Source: Bacteroidales bacterium (GTDB lineage: Bacteria > Bacteroidota > Bacteroidia > Bacteroidales > UBA1402). Taken from it: a stretch of 64,000 nucleotides of DNA. Position 1 is the first letter of the stretch; each line of letters starts with the position of its first letter. The stretch covers positions 1 to 64,000 of the forward strand of contig JAFODP010000010.1 of assembly GCA_017380635.1 (NCBI GenBank). Reading direction: 5' to 3'. Below, one piece after another: positions 39,587 through 47,914 of the stretch. The position numbers were made by a program, and so were the translations under genes. The notes beneath the pieces were generated by a model, which did no database searches, was not told the origin of the DNA, and saw nothing but the letters and a program-made list of their open reading frames with translations.

Positions 39587-41227
39587 TTAATCATTCACAA
39601 TCGGCACCAGTTCGATGTAATCGAGGAACATGAAACCGGCGTTTTCGTTGTTGTAACGAGTGGTATTGCACAGCCACATGGTAATTTCACCCATGGTGGG
39701 AACCGTCATCACTTTTGCTTCGGGCGTTTTCACTTCGCCTTTATCAATCAAATACTGCGTAGGAGCCGATGCATCCAAATCCCACTGCGTCAGACGAACA
39801 CGTTCAGGATTGGGAGAAGCTGCCCAAGAACTACCCACAAAACAACGGGCATTACCCAAATAGTTGTTGGCCACAGAGTCGGTGGCATTCTTCTTGTTCA
39901 ACTTGGCACGATTGGGCATCGAGATAAACAATTTCTGTTCCAAAGCCAAACCATCATGACCTTCATAATCGTCGTGAGCCACGTAATAGATAGCATAATC
40001 TACCGAGTTCACTTGTGCCAGATACTCAATGTAATAGTTGGTACCATTGAACAAGTTGGTAGCCGAAGATGAAGTTCCCGTAAACTGCTGCGTGGGGAAG
40101 TTTTCAAATTTCGATTTACCATAAAGCATCACGTCGTAACCGCCGCTGGCCCAAGATTTGTAGCGGGTAGCCAGGTTGAAAGGATTCATACAGCCATTGT
40201 AGTTTTCGCCTTCGATACGGATGGGACGAATCTTGTTCTTGAGAGAAATGTTGCAATCGCTCAAGATGTAGATATAACCATTACTGCAATCGATCACTTC
40301 TTTCACGTTAGCTTGAGAGAAAGGAATCTTGATACCATCGAAATTGGTAAACTGCGATTTAGCCAAAGAATCTTCTTCCAACAAGAAAGGCAATACATAG
40401 TCGCCACAGAGGTTGAAAGCAGCAATAGAATCGGTGAGCGCAGCATCGAAAGCCCAAGCATCGGCCGTCTTTGTTTCCATGCGGAAGCAAGGCGCATATT
40501 TGCTCAGCATACGATCGTAAGCAGCATCTTCCACGATAAAATAGCTGAAAACTTCTCTTTCGTTGTTCAAAGGATATTTTTCGAGGAAAGCATTGTAATC
40601 TTTCATCACGATGGGATCGTAGGTGATTTTACCATTTTCGTCCAAACCCGAGGGCACACTCTTGTCGAGGTCGATTACCTGGGTATTCATCGAAAGCAGA
40701 TAACGCACTTGCTTGTATTGGGTCAGTTTGTCGAGCGCTTCCCAAAGATTATCCTTACGTTTGGAAACCGCTTCCACCTTGTGCAACAAACCGTTGGCAG
40801 CAGCTAGGTCGGCCGTCACGATTTGAATACCTTCGAAAGTTTTTTCATCGGCATCGAAGCCAACCGCCTTACCGTTGATAGCCAAGATCTTGCCATTGAA
40901 AGTAGCGTCGTTCGATCTGATCTTCAAGTCGGTAATCATACTTCCCAGAATACCTTTCACCAAAACACTGTCGTTCAAGTCGACACCTTCCCAAGCCGCA
41001 TTTACCGGAGCAAACACGGTACACGAACTCATATCGGCCAAAGTCTGGTCGTAGCCATATTGTTGCAGCATAGCCGCAAAAGTGCTCAAATCTTCCTGGT
41101 CGGCAATCAACTCGACCATATTCTTAGCCATATTCTTGTCGCTGAGGGCCGTGTGATCGTCCCAAGGATTACAAGCGGCAAAAAGCAAGGCTAATGCGAG
41201 CAAAACAGAACTGATTTGATATTTCAT
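39587..41227 (-). CDS. Fasciclin (FAS1) domain lipoprotein, 546 residues
   Basis: Lipoprotein signal MKYQISSVLLALALLFAAC. A FAS1 domain (about 35-155) shows the H1 and H2 style segments LSTFAAMLQQYGYDQTL, CTVFAPVNAAW and LLHKVEAV. A second, divergent FAS1-like region follows (about 160-320), then a C-terminal jelly-roll-like domain (about 325-546) ending FMFLDYIELVPIVND, a form typical of carbohydrate-binding modules. Sits between another FAS1 gene and SusC, 14 bases downstream of the former. A surface glycan-binding role is inferred from context. Confidence 0.85.
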   Translation of the reverse strand: MKYQISSVLLALALLFAACNPWDDHTALSDKNMAKNMVELIADQEDLSTFAAMLQQYGYDQTLADMSSCTVFAPVNAAWEGVDLNDSVLVKGILGSMITDLKIRSNDATFNGKILAINGKAVGFDADEKTFEGIQIVTADLAAANGLLHKVEAVSKRKDNLWEALDKLTQYKQVRYLLSMNTQVIDLDKSVPSGLDENGKITYDPIVMKDYNAFLEKYPLNNEREVFSYFIVEDAAYDRMLSKYAPCFRMETKTADAWAFDAALTDSIAAFNLCGDYVLPFLLEEDSLAKSQFTNFDGIKIPFSQANVKEVIDCSNGYIYILSDCNISLKNKIRPIRIEGENYNGCMNPFNLATRYKSWASGGYDVMLYGKSKFENFPTQQFTGTSSSATNLFNGTNYYIEYLAQVNSVDYAIYYVAHDDYEGHDGLALEQKLFISMPNRAKLNKKNATDSVANNYLGNARCFVGSSWAASPNPERVRLTQWDLDASAPTQYLIDKGEVKTPEAKVMTVPTMGEITMWLCNTTRYNNENAGFMFLDYIELVPIVND

Positions 41228-41241
41228 TGTCGTTGTATTTC

Positions 41242-43017
41242 TTAGTTAGCAATATTTTCACCTTCGTTGGCACAATCGGCAGCATAAGGCAAGATAGAAT
41301 CGCAAGGCGTGTCAATCCAGATTTGGTTGCCACCTACGTCAAAACGAGGCCAGAGCTGATCCTGGTTCTTGGGAATGAAGTGAATCATATCCCAGAAGTG
41401 TGTACCCTTACCCGACAAACCTTCGAAACGCAAAGCATGACGACCGGTGGTATTTACCTTGATGGTTCCCAACATCTTGGAAACGAATACACGACCCTGT
41501 ACATCTTTCGGACGTTTAGCCACATAATATTTCAAACCTTCGGCCAACATCTGCGAAGTGGTCTTTCCGGTAGGCAAGTATTGATACATATCGAATACAT
41601 TGGGGAACTGCTGGATATCATAACCTTCCTGAATGAAATAAGAACGGAAAGTAGTGTTTTCGTCGGTACGACGCCAGCAAACCCACACATTGTATTCACC
41701 TTCAATCAAAAGCGGCGTCTTGAATTCCACCCACAGCAATTCGTTGGGATTCACACCGAACACCAAGTTGTCGTAATAAACATATTGGAACTTATCACCG
41801 AATTGTTGGTCGCAGGTATAGGTGATACCCTTGCTCGACGATTTAGCTTCGAAAGTAACTTCCGACAATTCACCTTGTTTGAAGGTAACGGAAGTACCGG
41901 TTTGACGGAAGCTCTTCAGGGCCATAATTTCGGGTTGTTCTGCCAAATCCCAATAAACAGGCGAAGCTTTACGCTTGCGAGGAGGCATATAACCACTCAA
42001 ATCGTGGATCACACCATTGGCGCAAGTATAATCGGTAAAATAAGAATCGGTGTTGATGTAGATACCCGGATCGTAATTGGCAGCATCGGCCGTGAAGCGA
42101 TTCAATACCACATTCAAACCTTGCAAAGTGATGGTCACCACATTGTCTTTCACGCAAGTCATCTTGGAACCACCAGCCGTACGCAAGTCGGTAAGATAGT
42201 TGAGCGAAGGCAAGATATGATAACCCACAAACATGTCACAAAGATTCTGAGGTTGCACCACTTCGGGACGAATCACCGCCATACTATCAATCAAATCGTC
42301 GAAAGAAGCGATGCCGTTAGCGTTGAGAATGCTATCGTTTTCCACCAACAAAGTAAACCAAGAAGAGTCGGCCGGTTGTTGCAACAAGTCCACGTACGAA
42401 CTGTTGTCTACCGCTTCGATGAAAATATCGTACTTGCCGGCAGGCAGATCTTCCTTCATCGATTGATAAACGGTTTTGGTAGCCATCGTCAACACTTGGT
42501 CGATACGATGAACGATACCATTGTCGCAACGATTGTCTTTAGAAGTAATGCGAGCCTGACGGTTCACTTCGATATAGGCATTGTTGTCTTCGTCAAGATA
42601 AGTCATGGTGGTGAGATAACGTTTCATACCATTGGGCGAAGGCAAACGGCCGTCCACAAAAGTAGAGGTTGCCAAAGTATCGTTCACCAAATGAAACTTC
42701 ACCATTTCCACCAAAGCGGTTTTCGGCATTTCTGCCCAAGAGCTGAAACCTTGAGCCTGAGCCCATGCAGCTACGGCATCATTATCGGGAGCAAAACAAG
42801 TGTAAGCACCATAAGCATGCAAGGTTCCCTGATAACCAGCTTCTTTCACAATTTCGCCGAATTCGCTCAAAAGAGAATCCTGCGTGAGCAGATAATCATC
42901 AATCATAGGCACTTCCGACACAGCATAAGTCTTGTCGTCCATGGGCGACTGACAGGTGGAAAGCGTCATCATCAAAGCGCCTGCAGCTACTATTAAAGCA
43001 ATAATTCTTATTCTCAT
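41242..43017 (-). CDS. Fasciclin (FAS1) domain lipoprotein, 591 residues
   Basis: Lipoprotein signal MRIRIIALIVAAGALMMTLSTC. The first FAS1 domain (about 45-160) has YTCFAPDNDAVAAW and IVHRIDQVL; a second (about 165-320) contains FTLLVENDSI and GVIHDLSGYM. The C-terminal ~250 residues look like a beta-sandwich (LWVEFKTPLLIEGEYNVWVC and HALRFEGLSGKGTHFWDMIH). The gene starts six bases before the SusD gene ends its frame upstream and runs into the next FAS1 gene, so all are one transcript. Confidence 0.85.
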   Translation of the reverse strand: MRIRIIALIVAAGALMMTLSTCQSPMDDKTYAVSEVPMIDDYLLTQDSLLSEFGEIVKEAGYQGTLHAYGAYTCFAPDNDAVAAWAQAQGFSSWAEMPKTALVEMVKFHLVNDTLATSTFVDGRLPSPNGMKRYLTTMTYLDEDNNAYIEVNRQARITSKDNRCDNGIVHRIDQVLTMATKTVYQSMKEDLPAGKYDIFIEAVDNSSYVDLLQQPADSSWFTLLVENDSILNANGIASFDDLIDSMAVIRPEVVQPQNLCDMFVGYHILPSLNYLTDLRTAGGSKMTCVKDNVVTITLQGLNVVLNRFTADAANYDPGIYINTDSYFTDYTCANGVIHDLSGYMPPRKRKASPVYWDLAEQPEIMALKSFRQTGTSVTFKQGELSEVTFEAKSSSKGITYTCDQQFGDKFQYVYYDNLVFGVNPNELLWVEFKTPLLIEGEYNVWVCWRRTDENTTFRSYFIQEGYDIQQFPNVFDMYQYLPTGKTTSQMLAEGLKYYVAKRPKDVQGRVFVSKMLGTIKVNTTGRHALRFEGLSGKGTHFWDMIHFIPKNQDQLWPRFDVGGNQIWIDTPCDSILPYAADCANEGENIAN

Positions 43018-43023
43018 AACGGT

Positions 43024-44592
43024 TTATTTTTTGATAGTGGTGCTGGTTTCATAGAAAGTGTTCTGCACCAAAGACTGGTTAGACTTCAATTCATCGTCGT
43101 GAATGGGCCAATAATGACTGCGATGGTCGCCATACTTCGATTGCAAGCTCTGTTGTTTGCCGGTAGGAGCCGAATTCAAAGCCAAATCCATCAGATAATC
43201 TATCTTGGCATAATTGTTACGACGGGCAAAACGCAATACATCGTACCAACGTTTTCCTTCGAACATCAATTCACGGGCACGTTCATCCAAAAGGAATTGT
43301 TCCAATTCGTCCGCATTGATAATGCCTGAAAAATCGGTTTCGTCGCTTTCCAAAGCATTGGCTCTGCTGCGCACCTGCATAATCAAAGCGTAAGCTGCCT
43401 GCAAATCGGCTTGGGTACCTTTCTGAATCAAAGCTTCGGCCTTCATCAACAAGATTTCGGGATAACGATAGAAAATCCAGTTGGCATAAGATTGTTGCGA
43501 AGTACGAGCCGTTCCCTGACGGGTCAAAGCCATGTATTTCCAGATAATGGTTCCCTGATAAGAATAACCATTGCTGCGCACATCGTACACAGATTCGTCC
43601 AATTCGTACAAGGGGAAATAGTTTCCTTCGATGTAATCGACATTGGCAACCAAGACGTTACGAGCAGAAGCAAAGAGATTGTAAAAACCGTTGGTTTTGG
43701 TTTCGTCGAAATTCAATTCAAAGATGCTTTCTTCGCTGTTGCCGGTAGCCCATACCTTATTAAACATAAGATCGATAGCGGTGACATCGGAGAAATACAG
43801 ATTTTCAACACCGGGCAAAGCCGTACGAGGCACCGAAATCAACACGAATTCTTCTGAATTGATGATAGCGTCGCAACGTTGAATGGCAGCATCGTAATTG
43901 CCTTTCCACAGATAAGCATCGGCCAAAAGCGCTTTCACGGCCCACACCGTCATACGACCTTTAGGGAATTCCATGTTGTAGGCGGGATTGTTCGTTTCCA
44001 TCACACGTTCAGCTTCGGTAAGGTCGAAAATAATCTGGTCCAGAATGCTGTCTTGCGAAGTCTTGGCAATATGATAATCCTGATCGTCGGAAACAGAAGC
44101 TTCCAATACCATAGGCACATCGCCAAATGAACGGGTCAGATAAAAGTACATCATGGCACGCAAAGCCTTGGCTTCGGCCTTGAACAAATCGGCTTCCTGC
44201 TGACTGTAAGAAGCATCCAGTTCTACGGCTTGGTCGGCATATTCAAGCACCAAGTTACAATTGTTGATAACGCTGTAAAAATCAGACCATTTACAAACAA
44301 CATTATCGCTGGCGATTTCACCCGAACGAATAGCCGTATAGGCAGCATTGGGTTTGGTTCCGTCTATTACCATATCGGCACGCAACTCACCCCAAAGAAA
44401 CATACGGTTGACACATTCGGTATTCATCATTTCGCAATAGATACCGATGACAGCCGATTCTACCTGTTCTTTGCTCTGCCAGAAGTCTTCGCGGGTAACA
44501 CCGTCTTCCGGGCTCAGATTCAGCCATTCTCCACAAGAAGTAGCCGAGAGCACCAGCAGCATCAAACTTATTTTTGTCAATATATTTTTCAT
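43024..44592 (-). CDS. SusD/RagB-like outer-membrane lipoprotein (first pair)
   Basis: 522 residues, lipoprotein signal ending LSATSC. SusD N-terminal motif DFWQSKEQVESAVIGIYCEM, TPR-rich helical body with AEAKALRAMMYFYLTRSFGDVP and the C-terminal ARELMFEGKRWYDVLRFARR. Length is normal for the family, shorter than the second SusD here (640). Lies 24 bases after its SusC. Binds oligosaccharide at the cell surface. Confidence 0.95.
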   Translation of the reverse strand: MKNILTKISLMLLVLSATSCGEWLNLSPEDGVTREDFWQSKEQVESAVIGIYCEMMNTECVNRMFLWGELRADMVIDGTKPNAAYTAIRSGEIASDNVVCKWSDFYSVINNCNLVLEYADQAVELDASYSQQEADLFKAEAKALRAMMYFYLTRSFGDVPMVLEASVSDDQDYHIAKTSQDSILDQIIFDLTEAERVMETNNPAYNMEFPKGRMTVWAVKALLADAYLWKGNYDAAIQRCDAIINSEEFVLISVPRTALPGVENLYFSDVTAIDLMFNKVWATGNSEESIFELNFDETKTNGFYNLFASARNVLVANVDYIEGNYFPLYELDESVYDVRSNGYSYQGTIIWKYMALTRQGTARTSQQSYANWIFYRYPEILLMKAEALIQKGTQADLQAAYALIMQVRSRANALESDETDFSGIINADELEQFLLDERARELMFEGKRWYDVLRFARRNNYAKIDYLMDLALNSAPTGKQQSLQSKYGDHRSHYWPIHDDELKSNQSLVQNTFYETSTTIKK

Positions 44593-44616
44593 CTTACATA
44601 TATTATATAGTCAACA

Positions 44617-47600
44617 TTAGAAACCAATGGTCATACCCAAAGAAACATCCTTGGCTTTAGGCGCACGCGTTTGGTCGTAGCCCACCAAATAAATATTCGA
44701 TCCGCCGATAGATACTTCGGGGTCCATACCGGTATAGTTGGTCCAAACCATGATGTTCTGAGCTGTCAAGTGAATCTTCAAATCGCTCAAACCAATAGAT
44801 TTCAGTTTTTCTTTGGGGAAATTGTAACTCAAAGTCAAAGATTTCCAACGCAAGAATGAACCATCTTCTACGTAGCGGTCGCTACCCAACCAGTTGTAAC
44901 CATAACCATAGAGCGCTCGAGGCAACAAATCGGCCGGAGCCTCTTCAGGATTGTCATAAGCATGTCTCCAACGACGAAGCACAGAAGTACTCTGGTTGTT
45001 CATGCTGTACATGCTTTCCATATCCATCTTGGTTTTGTTTACCACTTCGTTGCCCACGCGGAAATAGAAATAAGCACTCAGCGTCCATTGCTTGTTGTAA
45101 CGAATGGTAGGACCAAAACCACCGGTAAAGAGCGGGTTGGCATCGCCTAAGTAAACGATATCCAAGTAGTTGATATTACCATCTTTGTTGATGTCTTCGT
45201 ACTTGGCATCACCGGCTTGGAACTGATAGTCGATGGTAGGATAACCGAAGCGCATATACACCGGATTGCCATCAACATCGTAGATTTTGTTGCCCTTGGC
45301 ATCGCGAGCAATGGTTTCGTCTTCGTTCAAATAAACGCCGGCATAACGATAGCCATAGAAGGAGCCCAAAGGCTGACCAATCTGTACCACAGAAAGATAG
45401 TTACCATTAGAAGTTGTCACACCGCTTTCCATGGCGATATAGGGTGACAATTCGCGGATAATGTTCACCGAACGGGCAATGTTCATGTTCATTTCCATGG
45501 TCCACTTCTTGGTTTTCAAGGGCGTAGTGAGCACGCTCAATTCCCAACCTTGGTTGTCCATGGTACCCACGTTCATAGAAATGCTGTTGTAACCCGAACT
45601 GCTGGGGATAGTCACATTCTTGAAATACAAGTCTTCGGTACGCTTGCGATAGATATCGAAGTCGATGTTGATACGATTCTTGAAAGCCGCAAACTTGAAA
45701 CCTCCATTATATTGATGCACCTTTTCCCAACGCAAGTTTTGCAATTCCATATTGTTGGCCGACACACCTGTCATACCCATATACTGATAAGCATAGGTAT
45801 TGTACATACTGTAAGCCAAATAGTTACCTGAGACCGCATTACCGTTCACACCATAGCTGGCACGCAAACTCAAATCGTCGAGGAATTCCCAGTTGCCCAT
45901 GAACTCTTCAGAAGACAAACGCCAACGTCCTGAGATACTGGGGAAAATACCGTAACGATAGTTGGCACCAAATTTAGAGTTACCTTCCTGACGCACGGTT
46001 GTACCGAAAATGTAGCGGTCTTTCAAAGCGTAATTCAAACTGAACATACCTGCAAAACTTCTGGTCTGGCTCGAAGATGAAGCAATACCCAAAGCATTGT
46101 CGCCGGTGAGTTTAGAAGGCGTTGAAGGATCGGTCAGAGAAGTAGAAGCCGAGTTGGCGGTAGTGATATTCATCGACTCACTGCGAGCGTCGCGGGTATT
46201 GAAAGCAAACATCGCGGTAAGATCGTGGTCGTCGCCCAAGTTAGGCGTATAAATCAACTTATTGTAAGTCTGTACCGTAAACGACTTAGAATCGCTGTCG
46301 TAAGCCTGGTTCACCGAAGTTTCATACATCGGACGTCCCGTTGCAATCTGCGGCAAGAACTTGTTGGTTTTGGTGTTGTTGATGTCGAAGGCCAAATCCA
46401 CCTGATAAGTCAATTGGTTGGGGATGATGTAATACTGCATCGTCAATTTGGGAACGATACGTTCCGAAAGCAGACGCTGCTTACCATGTTCGGCCATAGC
46501 CACCGGATTGTACACCTTGCTCCAAGCACCTTGAGGCGTTTCTTCGGGAGAGAAATACGAAGGCATCATCTGGCCATCTACCGTCCATTCGTACAAACTC
46601 ATGTTCGGCATCTTGGTATAAGCACTCGACAAAACTGTGGTGGTATAGTTACGAGCATTGTCACCATAGGTGTAAGCAATGTCGGTCAATACCTTAATCT
46701 TATCTGATACATAGTAGTCGAGGTTCATACGGGCCGTGATACGGTTGTAGTTCTGTCCGATAACGGTACCACCCTGATCCAAGTAACCCAATGACATACG
46801 ATAACGGGCCTTTTCACCACCACCGCTCAAAGAAACGTTGTGGTCTTGGGTGAATGAATTTTTCTGCACCAATGCAGCCCAATCGGTATTCTGACCATAA
46901 TTATAATAGTAATAGGGATTCTTGGGATCGTAGTAGAATTCGGGGAAAGCCACAGGGCTCATCACATTGGCAATACCTGCTTCGGCCGTATTCTGCTTGG
47001 CTTCCATAATCAAAGTGGTGTATTGGTCACCATTCAAAGTAGGAATAGATTCCTGCGGAAACACACCGGTACCTTTGAAAGTATAGGTAATCTTGGGAGA
47101 ACCGATGCTACCACGCTTAGTTTTAATCTGCAATACACCATTAGCACCTTGCGAACCCCAGATGGCCGTTGCGGCAGCGTCTTTCAAAACCACGATTTCT
47201 TCGATGTCGGCGGGAGAAACGTTCAACAAAGCTGCGTATTCTTCTTCGTCGGCAGTGGCGAAGTCGAAGTCGGCATCGATGGTGGTTTCATAAGGAATAC
47301 CGTCCACTACGATAAGAGGATCGCTCGAAGCATTGATAGAAGTCGTACCACGGATACGGATAGACATACCGGCACCGGGTTCACCCGAAGTTGCTACGAT
47401 ATCCACACCGGCAATACGACCTTGCAAAGCATCATCGATAGAGGCCACCTGCAATTCTTCCAATTCCTTGGTTTCGATCTTGGAGTAGGCCACGGTCATG
47501 TTGCGTTCTTTAATATTCATCATACCATCGTTCACGATACGCGAAGCGGTAATGGTGGCATCGGCCAACATCTTGCTTTCTTCACGCATAACGATGCGCA

Positions 47601-47901
47601 TTTCTTTTTTGCTATCTACAGGCACCACCTGTTTTTCAAAACCGATAAAAGTAAACACCAGCTTCGTTCCTGCTTTGGCACTTACCTGCATCGAGAATTC
47701 ACCATTCATGTCGGTTTGGGCACCGGAGATAAAACGGTTATCAGCATCCATTTCCATGATATTCACGAATGGAAGCGGAGAATTGTCGTAAGAATCGATA
47801 ACCACCCCTCTGACTATCACCTTATTGCTTTGTGCAAAAGCAGGAAGCAAAGCCACGAGAAGGAAAAGGACGATACTATATAATTTTCTGTTCTTCATCA
47901 T
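44617..47901 (-). CDS. SusC-like TonB-dependent receptor (first pair)
   Basis: 1094 residues from the first of two adjacent ATGs preceded by AAAGGAGGTTT; the second ATG is better spaced and equally likely. The upstream frame extension overlaps the FAS1 gene and lacks support. Signal peptide ends AFAQ; carboxypeptidase-regulatory-like domain about 30-110 (VIVRGVVIDSYDNSPLPFVN); plug with LQGRIAGVDIVATSGEPGAG and IWGSQGANGVLQIKTKRG; beta-barrel ending VSLGMTIGF. Forms the import channel with the SusD encoded next. Confidence 0.95.
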   Translation of the reverse strand: MMKNRKLYSIVLFLLVALLPAFAQSNKVIVRGVVIDSYDNSPLPFVNIMEMDADNRFISGAQTDMNGEFSMQVSAKAGTKLVFTFIGFEKQVVPVDSKKEMRIVMREESKMLADATITASRIVNDGMMNIKERNMTVAYSKIETKELEELQVASIDDALQGRIAGVDIVATSGEPGAGMSIRIRGTTSINASSDPLIVVDGIPYETTIDADFDFATADEEEYAALLNVSPADIEEIVVLKDAAATAIWGSQGANGVLQIKTKRGSIGSPKITYTFKGTGVFPQESIPTLNGDQYTTLIMEAKQNTAEAGIANVMSPVAFPEFYYDPKNPYYYYNYGQNTDWAALVQKNSFTQDHNVSLSGGGEKARYRMSLGYLDQGGTVIGQNYNRITARMNLDYYVSDKIKVLTDIAYTYGDNARNYTTTVLSSAYTKMPNMSLYEWTVDGQMMPSYFSPEETPQGAWSKVYNPVAMAEHGKQRLLSERIVPKLTMQYYIIPNQLTYQVDLAFDINNTKTNKFLPQIATGRPMYETSVNQAYDSDSKSFTVQTYNKLIYTPNLGDDHDLTAMFAFNTRDARSESMNITTANSASTSLTDPSTPSKLTGDNALGIASSSSQTRSFAGMFSLNYALKDRYIFGTTVRQEGNSKFGANYRYGIFPSISGRWRLSSEEFMGNWEFLDDLSLRASYGVNGNAVSGNYLAYSMYNTYAYQYMGMTGVSANNMELQNLRWEKVHQYNGGFKFAAFKNRINIDFDIYRKRTEDLYFKNVTIPSSSGYNSISMNVGTMDNQGWELSVLTTPLKTKKWTMEMNMNIARSVNIIRELSPYIAMESGVTTSNGNYLSVVQIGQPLGSFYGYRYAGVYLNEDETIARDAKGNKIYDVDGNPVYMRFGYPTIDYQFQAGDAKYEDINKDGNINYLDIVYLGDANPLFTGGFGPTIRYNKQWTLSAYFYFRVGNEVVNKTKMDMESMYSMNNQSTSVLRRWRHAYDNPEEAPADLLPRALYGYGYNWLGSDRYVEDGSFLRWKSLTLSYNFPKEKLKSIGLSDLKIHLTAQNIMVWTNYTGMDPEVSIGGSNIYLVGYDQTRAPKAKDVSLGMTIGF

Positions 47902-47914
47902 AAACCTCCTTTCA

